From contig NC_018386.1 of the NCBI RefSeq assembly GCF_000208865.1, positions 1,054,001 through 1,118,000 on the forward strand: a stretch of 64,000 nucleotides of DNA. Direction: 5' to 3'. The notes beneath the pieces were generated by a model. The model searched no databases and was not told the origin of the DNA. It saw only the letters and a program-made list of their open reading frames with translations. Both the position numbers and the translations under genes were made by a program. The stretch comes from Neospora caninum Liverpool (Eukaryota; Apicomplexa; Conoidasida; Eucoccidiorida; Sarcocystidae). This document shows positions 1 to 10,500 of this stretch, piece by piece; the stretch's first letter is position 1, and every line of letters starts with the position of its first letter.

Positions 1-428
1 GAAAAATGCGGGACGAAGCGAACGGGCAGCGAGAGAGAAGAGAGAGTCTTTCTGTGTGTTTGCGTCTGTGTATCTTCTTCTGTGTGTTTTCTTCTGTGTT
101 GTTTGTGTGGTTGTCCTTGCCTCCCACTCTCGCTCCCTTCCTCTTTCTGCGCGAGACGCACTGCAGAACGCCGGGGCCGAGGGAGAAGCAGAGATTAAGC
201 CGAGAGTTGTCCTTGCGATGCTTCCCTCCTTTAGGTTTTAGATGAAGCGACACACAGAACGCACGACTCCTCCTCTCTCATCTCCCCGTTTGCGCTACCT
301 CCCGTTCTTCTGCCTCCCTCTCTTGGTTCTTTGGCGTTCTGCTGTGTCTTCCTTTTTCGTGTAGTTTCCGGCTCTTTCGTCCGCATTTAGCGTCCACAGT
401 CTCGCGCTGCTCGTGTTCCTCTCCCTAC
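1..428 (-). other. intron of the left-edge ABC transporter gene
   Basis: No exon can be recognised in these bases on either strand. They follow a GT donor (TTGGCCAA|gtaggg type, read on the minus strand at 428-423) that closes the second transporter exon. The stretch is rich in C and T on the plus strand and has frequent stops on the minus strand. It is therefore read as intron sequence leading to further transporter exons outside the window. Confidence 0.6.
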
Positions 429-1585
429 TTGGCGAGAAGCATGGCAGAACACCCCGCGAGGGGGAGGAGAACGAGGGCGAGAGCTGTGACGCGCGGCGAA
501 ATGAGAAGCAGCAACGAAGAGCCCCCCACCACGCTGCTGGTGTACCGGAGAGCCTGGGCGTGCGTCTGCGTGAAAGCTGAGACGAGCGCTTCTGTGTCCT
601 CCAGGAAAAGTGGAAGAAGATGCCCAGGCGAGCGAAAGAGGAAGAGCGACGGAGGCATGTACAAAAGAGTCCGAAAGAGCTGGCGTCTGAAGCACACAGA
701 CACCGACAAAAGCTACAGCTCGGCGCCCCTCTTCAAAGACAAAGCACACGAGCCACGTAAAAAGCGTTCAACACCAAGGGAAAGAGAGAGCATCGTGTTA
801 AAGCACAATATGCACATACATACGTAGATCTATACATGCATGTGACCAAGGGCGGGAGCACCACAGCTGAGGCGCTTGGGTCTCGACGAAGAGGCGCAGA
901 GCTGCAAAAAGTTTGGAAAGTGTTCGCGCGTCTAGGAAGCTGGGGGGAGATAACAGCTATCTTTCGCTCGTTTTGTCTCTTTTGTGTTATGTCGCGCGCG
1001 CGCTGTCTCTCGGGCTTTTTCGAAGGTGGGACCGGCTGTGAGGCTCTTGCTCTTCACTTGTTCCTCGCCTTTCCGTCCGCTATCGGCTACTCACCTCACT
1101 TCCACTCGCATTTCGTGTTCGGCAGTTTCCAGCTGCGACGTTCGAACGAAGCTGGCGACGGCTCCGACGCAAATGACGGCAGCAATCAACGTGAAGAGAA
1201 CCTTTGGCGGCTGGTTCTTCAGCGCCTCCTTTCCTCCGCCCCGCAACACCTGGCCGACAGCTGTACATACACCCGAAAGGACAGATCCTATTCCACCAAA
1301 GAGGCCAGCCCCTTGGAGCGTCGCGCCTCCTGTGGCAGCGAGGTGTCCACGCGCGGGATGTCCTGCGCTCGCAGCTGCAGAATTGGAAGCAGCGTCGATC
1401 GCGATTCCCAACAACGTCGGCGTCGCCAGGTTGCAGGAGCTGCACAGGATGAGCGAAGACATCGCGAGAAAGAGTCTTTTCCGCGTTTTATCCGGGCAGA
1501 AACGCCGAAAGAGAGCGAGGAGAAGACTCGCCCGGGACGCAGGGGCGTCCGGAGACGAAGAGTCTTTGGACAAAACCCCGGGCAT
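429..1585 (-). CDS. ABCB-type ABC transporter, N-terminal membrane part (partial, runs off left edge)
   Basis: This looks like the start of an ABC exporter of the B subfamily, which moves a substrate across a membrane using ATP. Exon 1 is 1585-1095 and exon 2 is 686-429. The phases agree (AG + A gives Arg at the junction). Exon 1 begins at an ATG three bases after a splice-acceptor-like CCCGCAG, so a 5' UTR intron or an upstream coding exon is possible. Residues about 25-60 (..LATPTLLGIAIDA) match transmembrane helix 1. LFTLIAAVICVGAVASFVRT, followed by LETAEHEMRVEVRRQLFRTLL, matches helix 2 and the first cytoplasmic loop. In exon 2, GHLLPLFLEDTEALVSAF lies where exporters have G-x-L-x-x-R-L-x-x-DT, and it is followed by TM3 and TM4. 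Later membrane helices and the whole ATP-binding domain (Walker A, signature) lie outside the window. The substrate and membrane are unknown; a mitochondrial half-transporter is one option. Confidence 0.8.
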
Positions 1586-2292
1586 TGCTGCGGGACAGTG
1601 GAGAGATTGCGTGTCAAGAACTCGAAAGCGAGGCAAACAGGGGAAGAGAGGGGAGGCGAGAAACAGAGAGAAGCGACACAGAGAGACAGAGACAGCGAGG
1701 CGGCGAGACAAGAAGCGGAAGTGTTGGTGAGACTGAGCGAAGGGCTAACGGGAGGACGAGCAGCAGCAAACTCGATTTTTAAACGGCGCGGGGCCAAGCC
1801 GCAGGAAAAGAGAACAAAGAAAGATACGGCAAGAAGAATGCCAAAGTACAGGACGTGAAACGTCAAACACGCGGCGTTTCTCAAGAGGAAAAACAACGCG
1901 AAAAACCCGCGAAGCAACGGCTGTGGTGTCTCTACACCGAGCGACAGGGGCCACTGTCGACTCCCGCAGCGGTGGACGGCATGTGGACGGTCTGAAAAGT
2001 GTAGAGAAATGGAGAACCCGCGGGAACAGGGAGGAGTCAAAGAGAAAAATAGAGGAAAGGTGAGACCAGCAGCGGCGTGTTCGCACATGCGCAGAAAATA
2101 TCCTGTCGAGTGGCCCCAACGCGCTAGAAGCGAAGGGCAGCTGCCCGGCAGCTGTCGATACTCCCGAAAGCAGTGTCGGCGTTGTCTCCACTGGATGAGG
2201 GACACAGGCGCGCGACAGGCAACAGATGGATAGCGAGCGCAAACGTTCCTCAAAAAACACTTTTCGCTTCCTTTCTTCTCAAACACCTGCAT

Positions 2293-2333
2293 GCTACAAA
2301 CAGATATTGAAAGAGTCAATACCTGTTTGTAGC
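2293..2333. other. 41-base hairpin (perfect inverted repeat)
   Basis: An 11-base arm, GCTACAAACAG (2293-2303), is exactly complementary to CTGTTTGTAGC (2323-2333). Inside it, ATTGA (2306-2310) pairs with TCAAT (2316-2320), with a 2-base symmetric internal loop (AT/AC) and a 5-base AAGAG loop. It could be a small structured RNA, a pre-miRNA-like stem, or simply an imperfect palindrome in DNA. Nothing else in the sequence shows that it is transcribed. Confidence 0.7.
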
Positions 2334-3600
2334 GCGGATTCAGCGAAATAGACAAATACGCAGATATACAGATGTACTTATGTGTATGCATCATTTCAAC
2401 ACACCATAAATACTCATGCATGCCAGATACGTGATAAACCGGATAAATGTATAATACAAAACACACATTCACACAACCAAGCTATATATGTGTATAACAC
2501 TATGTACAGATGTCTAAGTAGATGCACGGGAAAGACACCATACCTGTATGCATGTATGTATTCGCTTCAATCTACCGGTTGGTTGGTTATCCGATTCAGG
2601 CTGGAGAACAAGGGCCAGTTGAATCGGCTTTGAACTAGGAGAGCACTGAGATGCTCTTATCTGCAGGCGAGATAGAGACTTAAAACCTGTTTTTTCGGGG
2701 AGACACCCGAAGAAATATCGAGGCCCCAGTTAGTACACGGTGTTGGAGTGGCACAAACATCAAGGTACGAACACCGAAACATACGTGTTCTCCAAAAAGA
2801 AATCACTTTTCTGGAAAGGTAAGAATGGACCGTTCTAACTCAGTTCGTTCACTAGGAGGGGACTCCGTGCACATTTAGTATATGTCTGATAGATGCAGAA
2901 AAACATGCGTATACAAACATACATGAATAAACAGAGATGAGCAGATGTATACATGCAAACAAAAACCCACACAGGTCTACCTAGATAATCTGATATGTAT
3001 AGATGAAAAGATATCTCTGTATTATACACAAATAGATATATGAACATCTGCACGTACAGAAAAACGGATAAACATGTAGATGCCTCAGTTGTTGGTCCTG
3101 TTACCAGGGAGAGGAGCACATCATTGGGTGTTTGTTTGATTTGAATCCAAAGACCGAACGGCTACGATCCCAGAGATTGCCTCTCTTCTCCTTCACATAA
3201 CAGACGCGTGTTCCGTGCAAAGGTCTGAATCTCCAAATCGTAGATAAGCTACACACAAGGCGCTGATGCTTGTTCAATGCTTCTCCATTCAGTGTCTTGT
3301 TGCATACAAATATGGATAAGCGAAACCACAGGTACATACTTATGTATGTACACACGTGTAAACGTACTTGCGTATACCTGCCAACTTTCTTTTTTCGCCG
3401 ACGATGATCGCTTCAGGATGGGCGTTCGGTTCGGAACCGATTTTACACACTCTTCAACATGCACCTGGCAACTCTCCCTGCATGTGTATATACATCCATG
3501 CTTGTTAAAACATGCCCATCGATGTAGATGCATTTATCGATATGTGTCTCTGGTCCCATCGGCATACGGTTTTAAGGTGGATTTTTTTGTTTGGCGAGTC

Positions 3601-3607
3601 TGAGACG
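3601..3607 (+). promoter_or_regulatory. TGAGACG promoter element
   Basis: This is an exact match to the (A/T)GAGACG heptamer described in T. gondii promoters, which acts in either orientation. It lies about 970 bases before the ATG of the plus-strand gene at 4579. A single 7-base match can occur by chance. Confidence 0.3.
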
Positions 3608-4578
3608 ATCTGTATGCAAAACACCTTTTGCAGTTCTTTCCAATAAGCGTGTGTCTAGCTATAGCGTGGATTATATGCTCTTTACAAATCCATTTGTGGC
3701 TGTTTTTTCTCCTGGAATATCCGACCCGGATGGAACCACGCCCCAGTGGGGCCTTGACTGAATTCGCGAAAAATTGGGCGCCGGCCTTGTCCACTCGCTT
3801 CGTTTCTCGCCTTTCTGCAGCGACTTTTTGTGTCAACCAAGATCAGATAGGAGCGGATTTTTGAGCATTCCCTTGAAAAAAATGTGTCTACTACCCGCCG
3901 GGGAAAGAGCCCCCAGGAATACACACTGCTTGCACGAAAGCGCGACGGGAGTACTGGACAAGCGTGTCTTGAGGCTCTGGCGGCGAAGTGAGAGAGGCGG
4001 GCTAGCGGGAGATCTCGAAGGGAACGCCTTTTCCGGCTTCTTTTTCTCCGCTACTCTTCACTGGGGGGACCTGCTCTTTCCTTTTTTACGGATTCGTCGC
4101 TTCCAACTCTTGTCTCGTCACGCTTTTGTGTTTTTTGTCATGTTTCCGACGCATGATGCTCGAATCCAGGCGCGGGGCCGACTCGTCCAGACACTGCTCT
4201 TTCGCTAGTTGCGTCAGAACGACCGGTGCAATCGCGCGGTCCCTCGCCCTTCTCGGAATTTTTGCCTCTCCTCTACGCCAAAGCATTGCGTTCTTGAATA
4301 AAGAGAATTCTGCTCGCTTCGTCGGTGCGAAAACGCTGATTTCGATTCGGCGAGGACATGAGCGTCGCGCGCTGTTGCAGGTGTATGGACACCTCGCGGC
4401 CACGAGTCCGCTCCAACAGCCAAACCTGCCGTGGTTCTCATTGTGACAAATCCGTGCCGTGCTGAATGTGACCGCTTTTCTCTCCGTTTTTCTCCTCTTT
4501 CTTTCGACAGGACGGCTTCACGAACCGCAACTGACTCCTTCGGGCGCGTTTTCCCGGTGCGTTTTCGCGTTCCGCAAA

Positions 4579-7500
4579 ATGCGGCCTCTCTGGCGCGTCC
4601 CGGTTGGACGGGGGGTTGGACGATCGGCTTCTGGACGGCCGGCGTCTGCCGGCCGTATGACGACCACAGAAGATGTGAGTTCTTCCTCTTCTGACTCCTC
4701 CTTTTCCTCTCGCTCTGCCTCTTCGGCGTTTTCTACTTCCTCCTCGCGATCTTTCTCCGAGTCGGTTTCTTCCCCAGCGTCGCCCTCTGCGTCTGCGTCC
4801 CCGTCGGCTTCTGCGTCTCCGTCTCCGTCTCACCACCCTTCGCCGCTGTTTCCTCCCGAGGCTTCTGGGAAAGGCGCTTATGCTTCCTTTTCCGCTAGGG
4901 ATACGTCCGAACAAGTCTACGGCGGCACGCCTGCGGTTTCAGTTTCTCGTCCGGGGCTGGTCACCCCGTCGAAGCCTGTGAAGAGCCCTGAGCATGCCGA
5001 AAATCCCTTTTCTCTTTTCTCTCCGGCGGAACCGCCGCGCCAGGCCTATTTGCCTTCCATTTCTTCGCCCGCTTCTCGTTTGCATCCCGAGAAAGCGGTG
5101 CCTTCAGGGTCCCGGCCGATGAGCCACGGCGACCCAAACGGCCGGGTGCCGAACTTGGCTCCGCAAGGTCTCTATGATGACGAATTCAGCCCGCGAGATC
5201 CCCTCGAAGGCAGGGAAAACGCGCCCCTCAATCGGGTGTATATGCGACGCCAGAAAGACGGATCTGTCCTCCTGTACGTCTCTGCACATCTGGACCAACT
5301 TCTGCTCCGCGCCTTCCGAAATTTCTCTTTCAACGGCTACATGACGGACCAGAAATGGATTCAGCTGGTATGTAGGACACTCGCACATGCAATTGTGGGA
5401 TCAGATACAGGCGGATTAGTCTCAGAAAAGAAAAACCTATAAACAGACACGTGTAGCCGCTCCTTCGCGTTTGGTGGAGACGTAATTATGAGCATTCGCG
5501 AGTGTGGAAGGCACGCCCAATGACACTTGTATGTATGTATGTATGTATGTATGTATGTATGTATGTATGCGTGCATGCTTGTATGTCCGCTTTAAAGCAA
5601 GACACGCACACCCAGGCCGTTAGGAAAGGCAAAACATTGGGTGTATTGTGTTTCGTACAACTTCTGGAGTGGCTCTCCAATCCTCTGTACTTGCGTTTCA
5701 CACCCGTACGCATATGTGGAGGCATGTACGCACACTCATATATATATATCTATTTGAGTAGGTAGATGTCTGTACATGCATTTGAGAATGTGCTCAACTT
5801 AAGGAAAAGGGTGACTGGGATGAGGAATGGAGGAAAAAATTGGGGGGTGAAGGCGTTTTGCCTGTCTTCGCGTGTGCTGCCCATGCGTCCCAGTCGTGCC
5901 GGTATGGTGGTTACTGTTTTCTTGGCAGAAGTGAGGAGAAATTCTCTCCCAGCACACTTGCAAGGCCCGTATGGGGCGTGTCCCTTTCTGCCCCTGTAGA
6001 TTACGTGTGTCTCTTGTTTGCTCTTCGTCCTCTCACTTTCCGTTTCACCTCTTCTTTCGTTTTCCTCTCCCTTATTTTCTCGTTCCCCACTCCATACTGT
6101 CCAACGCTTTGTTATGCTGTCTGTACATGCCAAGGGCATATCAATAACGGCGATTTCTGGTTTTTTGACAGCATCCTAATGGAGAGAAGAAAAGTGGCTG
6201 TCAAAGAAATGGTTGACGGAGAAGCTTGCATTTTGCCCTCTTTTAGCCCGTCCACGCTTTCCCTTTCCCCCATTCGCGGTGCGTGCAGTGTATCGATGCA
6301 GAGCTATATCCGCGAAACAAAGACCCTGACATTCTCCGACACATCTTCCGGGGCGTAGCCAGCGACGGGAAAGTCATTGGTGAGAGAGGAAAAAGAACCT
6401 GAACATCGGATAAGCAGATGAAAGGGAACGTGTGTAAAAGCACACGCGGACAAGGGAAACGGAAAACTGGTTATACGAAGAGAGAGCTCCCCGGTCTCTC
6501 GCGACTTGCCTTGTTTCGGCCTCCCTGTTTCCTGATGCAGTCGCACTGTCGTTGCCTCTGGTTCTCGGGCGTGTCTTTGGCGTTCCGCACCTTTCTCGTT
6601 TCTCTTGTTCATGTTAACCGCATCTTCCGACAGTGCCGTTGCTGTTGGAGATTCGCGCTTCTCTCGCTCGTCATCCTCTCGATTCCGTCCGCACTTCGAG
6701 TTGCCGTGCCTTCTTCCCCGCCTCCTCTTTTGCCCGCGCGTATTGTCTTGTGGCATTTGTTCTCTTGACTTGCTGCTTCGTGTCGTGCTGTCATATTCCT
6801 TCTTGTCTTGTCTCTTCTTGCGCCCTCCCTCATTTTGGTTTTTTTGGCTTTCTCGTTTCTCCGCCCAGAATTCACCAGTTTCCTTCGGCTTCTCCTCCGA
6901 CTCGCGAGGTACAAGTTCCGTCTGGTTCGCAACATGTCTGACGAAGATGCCGTAAGAGCAACTCCGCAGTTGCCTTGTCGTTCTCCCCAGCCTGCTCTGC
7001 ACCTGTCTCTGTTTTTGTCTCTCGCCCCCTATCTCGCGCGTGGTAAACATCGGAGTCCCTCATCTTCTTTCTCTCTCTTCGTTCCTTTTCTTTCCCGCCG
7101 TTCTTCCGCTCTGTATCTCTCTGCGTTCCTCGTTTCCGACTCCTCCACGTTCCGCTGGTTCCCCTTTCCGTTTCGTTCGTTTCTGCCATGCGTCTCAATC
7201 CGTTTTTACCTGCACACCTTGCCTCTGGCTTCTTCTCGGACTCCTGTCTCCACCTTTCCACTTGTTCTCACTCCAGCGGGTTTTTGCTTGTCACAAAGTG
7301 TCTGTGTTGGGGTGTCTGTGCTTCTCCAGCTCAACGCCCTCTTGGTTCACCTCTTTTGTTTTCCTCGCCTGTTTCTATCGGGCGCTCGGCTGCAAGAGTG
7401 CGGAATCCAGGCGACGACGACTCAACGCGACGCATGCGTCGGCCCCGTGCTCCTCACCAAGGAGCAAGGCACGAGTGCGACGCCGCCTCTCACCGTAGCT

Positions 7501-10500
7501 TCCACCCAGACCTCCGTCCCCACCGACGAGAAGGGAATCGCCGTCGAGCCTTCCGTCGCGAGCGTCGAAACCATGACCATGCCCCCGCCCATCGCCACAG
7601 AAGGCACGCAAACACAGGTCTGCCTAGCCGCTTGAGACGACCGAAAGAGAAAAAGACAAAGAAATAGAGACACAGAGGAGAGAAAGAGAAGGAGAGAGGG
7701 AGGAGAGAGAGAGAAGGAGAGACAGAGAAGGAGACCCTCAGAGAGAGAGAAAACACAGGAGAGCAGCGCGTTTTGTGCTGATGGCCACACGTTGCATGCG
7801 TAATCGATCGCGTGCGGTAAAGGCGGCAGGCGCATCGCCCTTCGCGTTTTCTCGGCAACATGAATAGAGGCTCTTTTCCCAGTGTCCTTTTGCGTTTGGT
7901 GGTGTCTCTCTTTTTCGCTTAAGGAGAAAGGGGTTCTGCGACGGGGGGCATTCGCGCGGGAATGCGGACGAGGCTGCGGGCAGGGAGGGGCAGACGGCTT
8001 TCGCTTCTGCTGGGTCTCTCTGTGTCTCCCTGGGAAAAGTGTTTTCTGTCCTTGATCATGTGAAGATCGTTCTCGTTTCTTGGGTTCTTTTCTTTGTCCC
8101 GGAGCAGCCACCCGAGGCGAAAGCCGAAACGACGTCTCGAGGCTCCATGACGAGCGATCTGCTGATGGAGGAAAAAAGCGCAGGTGGAAGAGGCGCCAGA
8201 ATTCAAAGGAAGGAGAAAGCCGTGGAAGCGGTTTTTCCCCAAAGGCCCTGGCCACACATGGAAGGTGAACAGACGCTGAAGAAAACCAAATCGCCGACGG
8301 CGACACAGAGAGAACCGAGAGAGTCGACTCTTCAGGTTCTGCCTTTCCTCAGTGTGTTCTCAATCGCGCGCGCGTCGTCTCTTGACTTTACCTTCTATCT
8401 TCTCCAACACTTTTGGGCGTGCTTGCTCTTTTTCTTGCGTTCATATTTGATACTTTTCTCGTTCTCGTTTCGCCTTGATATTCTCTGGTTCTTTTTCGTC
8501 ATCCATTGCTCTGTGCCTCTCTTTCTGTGGCGGCTTCTATTCTGTTTCCCTTCCTGGATGCGTTCTCGCGCGACATGAGTGTGTATTCCTTCTCTCTCTG
8601 TCTCGCTTTCTCTTTCCCTCTCTCTTTCTCTTTTTCTCTCTATCCTCACACTGTCCCGATCTCTCCGTTTTTTCGCTTGTGTATCGTGTTCTCCCCTCGC
8701 TTTTCCTCATCATCGTCTGCTTGCGTTTCATGTGTCGTTGCTGGCTTCTGTCTTCTGGGCCTTAGCATGCATTGTGCTTGAGGGCGGCGACGACAGCGAT
8801 CTGTACAAGGTCTTTTGCAGCTGCAGCGAGTTCGACTCAGAGTAAGTTGAAACTCGCGCCGGGGAGAAAACTGGAAAAGTAAAAGAGCAAAGCGCACCGA
8901 CTCTCGAGGCAGCGCGAAACACTGAAAGAAAGATGCACGCAAATTGGGTGTCTCAGATGACCCAGCTTCGACAGCCTGATGGGAGATAGACAAAAGAGCG
9001 GCGGCCTCATGGTTTCTGCGAGCTGGATTGAAAACCAGAGACAAGCGGAGGCAAACGGGAACGGAACTCCATGAAGAGAACGCGAGATAGACAGTCCCGA
9101 GGCCTCTCGCACCTGGGGCGAAAGAGGCATCCGTGGGGTGTTTATCACTTAAAAGTCCTTCTCTCGATCCTAGACACACGCCCGTGACCGAGTCCCTGTA
9201 TACCCAGAGGCACGGGAGTGTCTTTGCCGGTCAAGAGGACTGTTCGCGCTTCCTTTGCTTTTTTTTCTCCGATGGTCCCTCAAAGGTCGCTTTGTTTGCG
9301 GAGGAAATCGCGTCAGACGCTTCGCGTTCACCCACGTTTGTGCCTCAAGAGCCTCTTTCATCTCGCGAGGCCGTTCCCTGCATGCGTGCTCGAGAGGCCT
9401 CGCCCAGGGGGCCGTCCAAGGCTTCACAACCTCCAGTGCGGCAGCGCGTGTCTCGCGTGCTTTTTCGACACAGATCCATGCAAAACTTGATCACCGAGAG
9501 AGCGTGCGCAGTCCTCTGCAAGGATTCGGGAATCATGGAGGTCCCTTGTCACCCCAAGTACGCAGGCGTGCCGCCACAACAAGCGAGGCAGCTGTACCGA
9601 GAAGGTGAGCTCTCTGGGGTGGCTGTTTGATGAAAAGAAAAGGAGCGGAACGTGTAGAGAGAGAGAAAGCAACGGGGGAAGAGTCCAGGAAATGGAGGTG
9701 ATGACCCCTCGCTCGCATGTAGGCGCGCCTCTCGTCAAATCTCAGAGGAATCAGGGAGCTGCCGTCGCGGGGTGGGAAGGCGGGGTGTATGTACACAGGA
9801 AAGGCATCGTTTTTGGAGCTGGCAGGGTGAGACGTCGACAACATCTGGGCAAACGTGCATGCACCTGACTCAGCATGCGAATAGAGAAAAAACAGAGAGA
9901 TGGGAGGTCCTCTCGAGTCCTTGGCCATTGATAGCAGAGGCTGCGGGCGTATCGGCACGTGGATTTCCCGTCCCTGGTGAATTCCTTCTCGGGGCCCCGA
10001 GGTCGCCTCGTGGCGTCCGCAGGCGTTTCTTGACACGTTCTGCATCGTTTTTCCCGGATCGTTTCTGATTTCTCGCAAGACCACTGCGGCGTCTGCCCCC
10101 ACTACATGTGACGTCTCTTCCTTGCTTCTCTGGAAGCTGTCTTTTCCTTCTTTTCTCGCCCATTTCCTTTTTTGCTCACGCTGGAGACGTCGCCATAAAC
10201 GCTTGAGCTTCAGAGGGAGGGAAAAAACGCGAAGGACGCGACGGAAGCGCGGTCCTGTGGAGACACAGCGAACTCGCCGTGCTCGAACTCTCTTCCTCTC
10301 TTTCTGCCTTCCCTTTCCTTCGCTTCTTTCCTCGTCGTCGACGCCCGAACGAGGCTCTTGCATTTGGCTCCTCTCCACGCCCCGTTCCTCTCTCGCGTTT
10401 TCTCCTCCCCGCCCTTTCTCTTCCTCCTCCGTCTTTTTTCTGTTTCCGTGTTCGTTCGCGCCTTTGCCGGTGTGTTGCGCCTCCGCGGTCAGCCTTGGCG

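Larger units (their letters stand above)
1586..4578. other. intergenic region between divergent genes
   Basis: These 3 kb separate the minus-strand ABC transporter from the plus-strand LC8-motif gene, so both promoters should lie here. No exon could be supported. The stretch from about 2340 to 3600 is AT-rich with many ATGTAT/ATACAT steps. A strong hairpin lies at 2293-2333, and a TGAGACG element at 3601-3607. Open frames on both strands at 1288-2472 lack a good ATG and family resemblance, and are judged accidental. Confidence 0.6.
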
